A DNA stretch of 64,000 nt from Neelides folsomi. Lineage: Eukaryota > Arthropoda > Collembola > Neelipleona > Neelidae. The stretch spans positions 1-64,000 of the forward strand of contig JAQGBZ010000086.1 in the NCBI GenBank assembly GCA_034687125.1, given 5' to 3'. The translations under genes and the position numbers were made by a program. This document shows positions 13,001 to 25,000 of this stretch, in pieces; the first letter of the stretch is position 1; the number at the start of each line of letters is the position of its first letter. The notes under the pieces are model-generated. The model made no database searches. It was not told where the DNA came from and worked only from the letters and a program-made list of their open reading frames with translations.

Positions 13001-16000
13001 CCGGCCCAATGCGATTGAAAGCTTGGACGACGACCGAATATTCCGTATAAGTTCTTTAGAAAAAACATTTAAATGGTTAGTTTAATTATATTTTCTTTAG
13101 ATGCATTGCATACAAGCGAGTATTTATTAATTTTAACTTACTTCAAGTTTGAGATCATTAAATGATGTTCCTTTCCAACTTCCCGGGAAAATTCGACAGT
13201 TTCGAATAAATACGGTTTGTCTGAGGAAGCGAGTTTGTAGCCGACGTAATAACCCATGATTTCTCCGTTCCATTCTTCCCTCAATGGAGGTTTCCAGGTC
13301 ACTTTCAAAGTATGCTGATCGACTGGGTCAACCTGGAAAAATAATTAACAATTAATTAAGAATATAAAATTAAAATAATAATTAAATGGTCAAAATATAT
13401 TATTAAGTAAATAAATTAATAAATAATTGTTAATTTAATAAAATAATTAATTAAAAATGATCTTACTGAAATTGACTGTGGTGGTCCTGAAGGCGCTTCT
13501 TCTGCCGTAATGATCGTGACAGATTGTGAAGCTTCCGAAGTTCCAACTTCATTTTCCGCTACAAGTCTCAAATGGTAAGTTGTGGCCGGTCGGAGATTGT
13601 AAACTCCAGCAAGTGTTTGAGATCCGGGAACCATCACGCGATCCTTTCCGGTGTTCCAATCGCTCTTGGAAATCTTGAACTCGATGAAATAACGTGTAAT
13701 TGGAGAATTCCCACTGTAAGGTTCATTCCAAGCCAATTGAACGGAGCGACCAGATTTATCCAAAACTTTCAAACCAGAGGGAACTTCTGGAGGTTCTAAA
13801 AGTAAAAAGAAATATTTAATTAAAATTAAATTAAATCAATATTATTCAAATAAAATTAGTTTTAAAAAACGGGCTAAGAATAATTAAACTTGAACTTAAC
13901 TTAATCATTATTAAAAAAAGGGCATTAAAATAATGTTTAAAATTAGGAATAATGTTAATAGCCTTAATTTTTAATTGTAATTTAATATTTGGTAATATTT
14001 TTCTCACCTTGCACAATGAGATTAATTGAAGTTTCATCAGATCCAAAAGCATTTGTAGCCACACATGTGAACAAAGCAGTGTCTGACCTCTCTGACCTTT
14101 TCACACTCAAATCGCTCAAAACTCCATTAGAAAGAATTTCTTCTCTGATTGTGTATCTCGGGTCAGCTTTGGGGTCAAGACGTTTTCCATCGCGGCTCCA
14201 TAAAATTCCAATTGGTTTTTCTCCTTTGCCTTCACATTGAAGAACGGCTGGTTCACCTCGACGTGCCGTTTGGTTTTTGTATTTAATTTCAAATTGTGGT
14301 GGTGCTAATTAAATTAAAATAGTTTTAAAATGGTGTTAGAATTAAAATAATTTCATTCGCCTTAATATCGCTTTGATTTTAATTTAACCAATTAAAATAA
14401 ACTTACCTTGAACTGAAATATAAATCACGGCAGAGAGTCCAGCTCCGATTCCATTGTTGGCTTCACATAAATAATAACCCTCAGCTTGTTTGGGAATTGA
14501 AGCAATTACAAGATGGCCATCTTCCACACGCATTCCTGGAGCTGATCCTTTCAAATCGCGATAATCCATTGGCCCTTCACCTGTAATTAAAAAAATATTT
14601 CAAAATTCATTTCAGAACTTTTAAGCAACAATATACCATAAATTATACACAATAATTGGGAGGTTAAGAATCTTATGAACAATATTATAGTTGTAATTCG
14701 ATGATTTAAATTAAAATATTAATTCGGCTTACCCGCAGCTTTTTTCCATGTAACGGTTGGTTTGGGGAATCCATCAGATTTGCATTCAATCCGAGCGTCA
14801 CTTCCTTGAGCAAAAGCTCGATCAGTTGGCTCAACAATCCAACGTGGTGGAACTATTTTTATTTAAATAACAATTAGTCAAATTGTCATTCAAAGGATGA
14901 GAATTCTTTAAGCGAAAAGCACATGCGGCGCGTTTCATGCGAAAAAAACAAATCAACACAACCCGAACAGACAAAATTGGAAATTTAATTTAAAACTAAT
15001 TAAGGTTAAATGAATTTACATTGTAAACTCAATTGTTATTTAATCTACTAATATTAAGAATTTATTTCACTTCACTCAATAAATAACCACAATTATTTAT
15101 AATATATATAGCTAATAAAACTTAACCTTATCTTTAATTATTAAGTTTTTGTTAAATAATCATAATGACTTTTTAAGAATAATTGGAATTATTTAACTAT
15201 TTAGGTAATTGTAAACAAATAACAAACACAAAAGCAATAATAGAGTAAATAAAATAGAAACAAAATTAATAAGGAATTTTAATTGTTTGTATGAAATCCT
15301 ATTTGTGAATGATTGTAGTCGAAAGTTGTTTAATTGAGTTTAGAAAACATTTAAATTTTATTTATAAATTATGCTCTTGGCATTTGCTTCCTATTTCCTA
15401 CAAAATGAAAACTCTTCAACTTGCCATAAACTTGTAAAGTCGCAGATGAATTTGCTATCCCCGCTGAATTCCTATTTAACAATTAATTAATCAAGTTAAC
15501 TTTAATTGAAAAAAACCTCAATTAAAATTAATCTCAATATTATGTTTATATTTAATTAAAATTAACTAGCCTGGCCGTGCAGGTGTATTCTCCTCTATTT
15601 CCCGGAATGACGGGTTCAACAAGAAGGACGCTCATTCTCGCTCCTATCAATGTTGTTTTCATCCCTTGATGAGAACTCAACGGACCTCCTTGAAAACTCC
15701 ACGTTATGTCCAATGGCGTGTCTCCTATCATTCAATACAATGTCAATTTGTTGTCACCTTTGACCTTCGTTTTAAAACAACGTTTTAATAAATCTAACCT
15801 GTCCCAACCAAACAAGTGACTTGTGTTGTTCCTCCTGCATACACAGGTTCTTCACCGAAATCAAATGGAACAATCGAAGGTGGAACTAAAATTAAGTTAA
15901 ATACAATCACGTTCTGTAGCTCAATTAACTAAAATTTTAAAATTTTCCATTTTAACTATGTTCCTTCAATTATGTAGAGTATATAAAATCCACTCAATAA

Positions 16001-19000
16001 AACTATGCAACCTATCATATATCATATTAAATTATCATATTTATTAAAAATAACTAATTAATAATTATCAGAATGGCTAGACCAAATGGATCTACTTATT
16101 TAAATCTCAAATTTGTCGATTTAATTTACTTAAATATAAATTGACAAAACGGCGCTTGGCATGTGCTTTTTAAATTTTCGCAAGTTTTGGGTTCAAATAC
16201 CCTGGACTATTAACGATGCCGAGTAATTTGCAGTTCCTGCGGCATTTGAAGCCGTGCAGGTGTAGACGCCAGAATGGGAAGCGGCAATTGAATCAATACT
16301 CAAAAGATTCGTCCGCTTCCCGATCTTGGTAGTTTCAATTCCCATTTGGGAGGAAAGGTCACGACCGTGGAAGATCCACGAGATGGACATTGGTAAATCG
16401 CCCTCTGCCACCGTGCAGTCGAGCGTCTTGTACTCCCCCGATCTCAATGCCGTCTCTCCGAATGAAAACGGAATGATCCGAGGAGGAACTGACAAAATTA
16501 AATATTTTTAAATTTAATGTTCAAAATTCCCTACACCATTGAATTGTTAAAATTGTTAAAATATTATGTATACAGGGTGGATATGAAACGTTTGCGATCT
16601 GTATAATTAAATCAATTAATTAATTAAATCATTGATAATTTTAAAATAATTTAATCGAATTTAATATTTTAAATTTTTCACCAATTCCCTCAAATTCCTT
16701 TCACCAACTTTCACCAAACTTCGCATTATTTAACCCTCCCTTAAATAATTATTTGAGGTTAAACTTAATTAATTAATTAATTGTTAAATGATTTCTTGTT
16801 AAAAGCTGAATTAATGCAAATGACATTTTATGCACAAATCCTCATTGGTCAAGATCATGACAGAGGTCAAAATGGTCAAAACATGATGAGAAAATGAAAG
16901 ATATTTACAAACAAATTTAAAGATTTAACATTTAAATAAAGCGCGTAGTTTGCGTTGAATGGGCAGTAAATAGTACCGCGAACGACCAGTTGGCTCGTCC
17001 AATTAGAACTTCCTGCCTTGTTCGAGCTCACACAGGTGTAATTGCCAGCATGGAAAGCCGCAATTGATTCAATTGTTAACAAATTGACTCTTTTTCCAAT
17101 TCTAACTGTTTCGATTCCCATTTGTGAAGAAAGTTCTTTCCCGTGAAAGATCCAAGAAATGCTCAAAGGCAAATCTCCCTCGTGGACGCTACATTGCAAC
17201 GATGTGTGATCTCCAGAGGTCAAGGGTTCATCGCCAAATGAAAATGGTGTAATTTTCGGTGGAACTAAATAATTAATCAACCAACACCATAATTAAACCA
17301 ATAAACATTAAATAAATATTCAAATTTTTCGACTTTGGCTTTACGATGACCTCTACACTATAGATTTAGTATGTTGGCCTATTATGACCTTATATTGACA
17401 TACCGAATTCTGATCCAACTTTTGAAATAACTACGAAACTTTATTATAAGATTAATTTTAATTAAGATTAAATGGCATTCAAGAAACTTTCAATTATTCA
17501 AATAAAAAAATATTTAAGAGGAAAGCAATGCTGGCAATAAATATTTAATTGAAATGTTAATTGACCATTAACAATGAGCTGTGCCGTGTAATTGGCAATC
17601 CCTGCATGGTTTTTTGCCGAACATGTGTAAAATCCTGAATGTTCGGAATTGACCGCTTCAATTGAAAGGATCGAAGATTTCTGTCCCAACTTCATCTTAT
17701 TGACTCCGCTCTGAGTCCGATGAGTCGAAGAATGTTGGCCGTGGAAAGACCAAGAAATGTTAACCGGGACATCCCCCTCCGTTACGATGCATTGAATTTG
17801 AGCCAAATTCCCGGGTTCCAATGGATCTTCCCCGAATGTGAATGGCACAAGTTTGGGAGGAACTGAATTCAATTAAAATAATGCTCGGTTCAAATACTCA
17901 ATAAAATCAAACGATTTTGCCATATTAATTAAATATAATTAAATAATTTAAATTTACTAAATTTTTATTTAAAATTAACTGCGAGTTTGCTTATACTTTT
18001 ATATTCAAAAAATACTATTATTTAATTAAAAGTAAGAATTGAATTTAAAGCAAATATAAAAAGCTCAATAGCCGCGCTTTCATTTGAAATTTCTTTAAAT
18101 GCAATTAACCATTGACAATAAGTTCAGCAGTGAAATTGGCAGTTCCTGCTGTGTTTTTAGCCGAACATGTGTAATTTCCGCTATGTTCTGAAGTTGCGGA
18201 TTCGACAATGAGCAAACTACTCTTTGAGCCGACCTTCATTGTGGTCACTCCGCTTTGTGACCTCGTGGCCAAATTCTGTCCATGGAATGACCAAGTGATT
18301 TGGAGCGGAACGTCACCCTCCGCAACCAAACATTGGACTTGGGCAATATTTCCCCAATTCAAAACTTCATCTCCGAAAGTGAAGGGGACGATTTTGGGAG
18401 GAACTATTTAAATATGAATTAATTTATTATTATTTAATAAATTCACAAATAATTGATTATTTTATTAAATTATAATTAAATTTATAATCCATATTTTCCC
18501 CAAAATTATCCAATTAACACTTTTGAACATTTAAATATTCAATTAATTAAACTCTTATTATAAAACGTTTGGTCAAAGCTGAGCTAAATTTAAATTCCTA
18601 TATAACTTTTATATAATACTAAATCCTTATTATTATGAACGGTATTTAATATGAATAATATGAGTTTAATTTTAAATTTTAATTATGAGAATTTTAAAGC
18701 GCATAAAGCAAGCTTTGATGATTGCCATTTAAAATACCCCAAATGATGAGTTCCGCTGTATAATTTGTTGTTCTATTTGGAAGTGAATGAACAACACAAG
18801 TATAATTGCCACTATGAGATGCTGCAACCGAATCAATTGATAAAATATTGATTCGTTTCCCAATTTTAGTGGTTTCGATTCCCATTTGTGAGGACAATTC
18901 TCGTCCATGGAAAATCCAAGAAATCCTCTCGGGTAAATCTCCTTCAACGACGCTACATTGAAGGGTCGCGTGTTGACCCGCGGTTAAAGGAGTTTCACCA

Positions 19001-22000
19001 AAACTGAACGGCATGATTTGCGGTGGAACTAAAGTTTAATTTAATTGTACAAATTAACCGAACAACAGATAATACCCAGGTTTCTAAATTAACTTTAATT
19101 ATTTATTAATAATTTAAATATTTAATTAAATTTTGAACGACTCTAATTTAAAATAAAATTACAAGTTTTTATGAATTTTACAAATTCCTTATTGAATTTC
19201 CTCTCATGGATAGATTTCCAATTACTTATTTTCAAAATGATTGATGAATAAGCCGAAGAACTAAAAGAAGGTTAAAAAAAACTAAAAATTCAGCGCGGCA
19301 ATTGCAAAATTAGAATTATTTTGCTAATTAATTAACCATTGATTATAAGTTCTGCAGTGTAATTTGTGGTTCTGCTTGGGAGCGAATGAACTACACAAGT
19401 GTAATTGCCACTATGAGATGCAGCAACTGACTCAATTGACAAAATATTGATTCGTTTCCCAATTTTAGTTGTTTCGATTCCCATTTGCGAGGATAATTCT
19501 CGTCCATGGAAAATCCAAGAAATGCTCGTGGGTAAATCTCCCTCAACGACGCTGCATTGAAGCGTCGCGTGTTCTCCGGCAGTCAATGGAACATCGCCGA
19601 AACTGAACGGCATGATCCGTGGAGGAACTTTAAAATGAAACCCAAATTGCTTAACATTGGAAAGGAAACTATGTAGAGTACGTACAGACGATTAACTTAT
19701 CTGACTAAAATTCAATTACAATATTTTAAAAATATTATTATTTTTAATTAAATTAAATGGCCAACTTAAATAATATTTAATAGTTTAATAAGAATTGATG
19801 AACAATAAAATAATAGTTTTTTCAACAGTTCTTTCTAAATAAAAACCCAAAAATGATTAACTTAGTAATTAACCCATTTAACTAAATTTACATATTATAA
19901 AACGTCATGACTAAAAATATATCTAAAAGTAAGAATTTAAAAAAAATGAAGCCACCAAAATTGCGCATTTGGCATTTTAAAGTCCAACTTGGATTATTAA
20001 AGGCAATTAACCATTCACGATCAATTCGGCAGTGTAATTTGCCATTCCAACCAAATTCCTCGCTGTGCACGTATATTGACCCGAGTGCTCGGAAGTGGCC
20101 GAGTCAATGATCAACAAAGATGACCTTTCCCCAACCTTCATGACCTTCACTCCACTTTGTTTGCTCGTTGAGGCCTCGACCCCGTGGAATGTCCAACTGA
20201 TGGTCAACGGCGTGTCTCCGACAGACACGATACATTGCAATTGGGCCATTTCACCAAAATTCAACGGACCGTCGAAGAAGGAAAAAGGAACAATTTTGGG
20301 AGACGCTAAAAATTTAAAATGTTACTCGATTTATTTAATTAAAAGTAAATTAATAATTAGGGTTTTTATAAATAGTTGATCTAGTCCCCATAATCCATAA
20401 TTAAATTAACTATAATCCAATTCTCAAAATAATTATGTAAAAAATAGTATGAAATAAATATTATATCTAATAATATCTAATAATTCAGCAGCAAATGCGA
20501 TTTTACAAATAATTAGCAAATGACCATTGACAATGAGTTCTGCAGTGTAATTTGAAACTCCAGCAGAATTTCGTGCCGTACATGTAAGTTGAATTAAATT
20601 ATGAGTTAATTGGTTCGCTTTCTTATGTTTCAAATTCTTTTTTGAAATTTTGAAATTTTATATGAAAATGTATGAAATTTTTGTTACAGGTATAATTTCC
20701 CGAATGTTCTGAATTTAACGAATCGATTGTTAAAACGCTGCTTTTTTGCCCCAACTTTGTCGTTGAAACTCCGCTTTGTTTCTGTGTGGAAGAAACGCCA
20801 TGAAACGTCCAAGAAATTTGTAGCGGGATATCTCCCTGGGAGACCAAACACGTGATTTGGGCAGTTTCGCCCGCGTCCAATCGAACGTCTCCGTCACCAA
20901 AGAAAAATGGGACGATTTTGGGAGAAACTACGCAGAGTTAAAGATTAAATTAAAGATTTCAAACTGAGATTTTAACAACTTAATAAATATCAATAAAGAA
21001 TTTAAATAATTAAATTAAATTCTTGTTAAAATGACGATTAGAAATATTTAAAAAGATTAAATTATTATCATACGCGATACTTAATATGTTTATAGATTGC
21101 TCTCTTCCACAAATAAATTATTTTAAATAATGATCAATATAACTATTCATTTATAATTATAATTTATATATATATTTAATATGTACCTATGTATATGTAT
21201 AAACAAATACGGGTGCACATTTGTAACAAAAATTAATGAAACGAAAAATAAATAGAAGCTTGCGAATTTTGCAAATATCCTGATATATTATGAACCATTG
21301 ACAATGAGCTCTGCCGAATAATTTGCAATTCCTGCACCGTTTCTGGCAGTGCAAGTGTAATTTCCGCTATGTTCCGAATTGACAGCGTCGATTGTTAAAA
21401 CGCTGCTTTTTTGGCCAAACTTGGAGGTTGAAACTCCTTTTTGTTTATTGGTTGAAGAGGAAGAGCCATGAAATGCCCAAGTGATTTGTAATGGAAGATC
21501 CCCTTGCGAAACGAGACATTGAACTTGGGCAGTTTCGCCAGCGTCCAAAGGACTTTCGCCGTCTCCGAATTCAAATGGAACGATTTTTGGAGGGACTTTA
21601 AAGAATTTTAAATATTGTAATTAAAACCCCTAAACAACCAATTAAATATTCACTGTAGCTAATCAGTTTGCATTTAATTAAATATCATATTAGTCAAATA
21701 TCTATAATATATAATTATCCTAATGTCTTTGTCACTAATAATAATTAAACAAAAGAATTTTTAAATTTTGATGCAAAAAATAAAAAGATCAATAATGAAA
21801 TAAAAAAAGCGCAGATCAAGCGAAGATTTCTGAAAGATTTTTGCTTATTATGAACCATTGACAATGAGCTCCGCAGTATAATTTGCAACTCCTGCAGAAT
21901 TCCTAGCAGTGCAAGTGTAATTTCCCGTATGTTCCGAATTGACAGCGTCGATTGTTAAAACGCTGCTCTTTTGGCCAAACTTGGAGGTTGAAACTCCTTT

Positions 22001-25000
22001 TTGTTTATTTGTGGATGAGGAAGAGCCATGAAATGCCCAAGTGATTTGTAATGGAAGATCCCCTTGCGAAACGAGACATGTAATTTGTGCAGTTTCGCCA
22101 GCGTCCAAAGGACTGTCGCTGTCACCAAATTGGAACGCAACGATTTTGGGCGGAACTTTAAAATTAATAAATAACAATTGAATTGAAAGATCAATTGAAT
22201 TACATACATATATTCTATGCCTCTGTGGGTGGAAGTCAACTGTATAACTATTAAGGTTTTTTTGTAATTTTTAAATATAATCTAATTATTAAGAGCGCCG
22301 TTAAATATTTTAAAATATCAAGATATTATTCTTAATGTAAGAAATAATGAATTACTTATTTTAATACGATTTTAAATAATTTTGAAAAAGATCTTTGTCG
22401 ATAAAATGAGAAAATTAAATGAAATTAAGCGCCAAGAAAGCAGAGTGCAAATTGCACTGCAAATTCATTTTGCAAATATGAATTTATGAACCATTGACAA
22501 TGAGCTCGGCCGTGTAATTTGCCACCCCTGCGGAATTCCTCGCTGAGCACGTGTAATTCCCCGAATGTTCCGAATTGACTGTTTCTATCGTCAGAACCGA
22601 ACTTTTTTGTCCTAATTTAGTTGTCGAGACGCCTTTTTGTTTATTGGTGGAGGAAGAACCGTGAAAAGCCCAAGTGATTGAAACCGGTGCGTCTCCTTGT
22701 GAGACCAAACATTGGATTTGGGCCGTGTCGCCCGCATCCAAAGGACTCCCGTCTTCACCGAATTCAAATGGAACGATTTTCGGGGAAACTGACAAGATTT
22801 TATAATTTTAATTATAATCAAAATGTATAATTAAATTTAAATAATAGAAGAATATAAAAATACAGTGTTCCTAACGAATCAAAATAATAAATGTACATTA
22901 ATTAATATTAAAATTATAAATATTTAACTTAACCAACTATAAAGCGCTCCAAGCCAATTTAACATAAAAATGCATTTAAGAATGTTCTGAACCATTGACA
23001 ATGAGTTCGGCGGTGTAATTTGCAACCCCTGCAGAATTCCTGGCTGAGCACGTGTAATTTCCCGTATGATCCAAAGACACGGAGTCGATAATTAAAAGAC
23101 TCCCCTTTTGCCCGACTTTCATTGTGGTCACTCCGCTTTGTTTCACTGTGGTGCTTTGACCATGGAATGACCAACCGATTTGAATCGGAGTGTCTCCTTG
23201 GGAGACCAAGCAAGTGATCTGGGCAGTGTCGCCCCAATCCAATGGAACGTCACCGTCGCCGAATGTAAATGGAACTATTTTTGGCGGGACTGTTCAAAAT
23301 GTTCAATTTTAAAATTTAATCTTATCTTTAAATATTAATTAAAATAATCCTAATTAAAATAATATTCCTTAATTAAATAATAATAATTAATGAAGTTTTT
23401 CCAATCAAATTTTTTAAGATTTTCGTTTAAATAAAATATTTAAATAAAATATATAGATTCCTTGTAAATTTTAAATGCGTATGAAATCCTATGACTTTTA
23501 TAAAAATATGCAATTGATTAGTTATCGGATTAAGAAAATAATTAGTAAATCAGAATAAGAACAAAGAATTAGAAAATGCATTAAGGAGCATGGGCAAGCT
23601 GCATGGCTAAATCTAGCTAAATCAACTATAAATCCTTCATTTTTTAACCATTGACAATGAGCTCGGCTGTGTAATTTGCAACTCCTGCAGCGTTTCTCGC
23701 TGAGCACGTGTAATTCCCTGAATGTTCTAACGAGAGTGAGTCGATGGTGAGGAGCGAACTTTTATGACCCGTTTTCATCGTGGTCACTCCACGCTGCTTG
23801 GTCGGAGATGTCCCTTGGAAAGTCCAACCGATCTGGATGGGCAAATCTCCTTGGGAGACCAAGCAGTTGATTTGGGCTGTGTCGCCCCAATCCAATGGAG
23901 CGTCGCCGTCACCAAAAGAAAATGGACCGATTTTTGGAGGAACTAAATATTTAAATTTTAAATATGGGGAATTAATCGTCAAAATAACTAATACTTGGCA
24001 TCGATCACACTGAATCGAAATCTATTTAAAAGATTGGATTATGAGAATAATTAATAATCAAATAATAATTTAAAATCATTTAAACAATTTTAAATTAATT
24101 TCCTATTAAAACGAATAAAGCAGACAAGTGCATATGTGCAATTATGATCTGTCAATTATTTTCTTCGCCATAAACGAGCAATTCTGATGTATAATTTGCC
24201 ACTCCGGCAGCGTTCCTTGCTGAGCAAGTGTAATTCCCTGCGTGCTCAATTGAAATTGATTCAATTGTCAAGATACTACTTCTTTGACTGCGTTTGTGTG
24301 TGGAGACTCCCATGGGTTTGTTTGTTGTTAAGAGCTCCAAGCCATGGAAAGCCCAAGTGATTTGGAGTGGCAAATCTCCTTGGGAAACAATGCAATTTAT
24401 CTGAACAAAATCTCCAGAAAATCAAGAATTAAATCTTCGAACCCAAATGCAACGATTTTGGGAGGATCTATTTAAATTTTAAATATGAAAAATTAATCAA
24501 ATTGTCAAATCAAAATAACTAATCTTATTACAAAGATGAATATAAACATACCTATTTAAATAATTAGATTAAGATAATAATTATTAATTAAATAATAATT
24601 TAAAACGAATTAAATGATTTTAAATTAATTTCCAATTTAAATGAATAAAGCGGGCAAAGTGCAATTATGATCTCTAAATTAATGTCTTCACCATAAACAA
24701 CCAATTCTGAAGTGTAATTTGCCACTCCGGCAGAGTTTCTGGCTGAGCAAGTGTAATTCCCTGCGTGCTCAATTGAAATGGATTCAATTGTCAAAGAATT
24801 ACTTCTTTGGCCACCTTTGTGTGTGGAGACTCCCATGGGTTTGTTTGTGGTTAAAAGCTCATTGCCGTGGAAAGCCCAAGTGATTTGGAGTGGCAAATCT
24901 CCTTGGGCCACAATGCAATTGATCTGAGCAAAATCTCCAGAATTGAGTGGGCCATCTTCGAACCCAAATGGAACGATTTTGGGAGGAACTAAAAACTCAC

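Noticed and set aside
20584-20689. An ordinary sense-strand intron in exon 9.9
   Set aside because: In the Dscam direction the segment reads CT...AC. A GT exists near its start, but no AG acceptor lies near its end.
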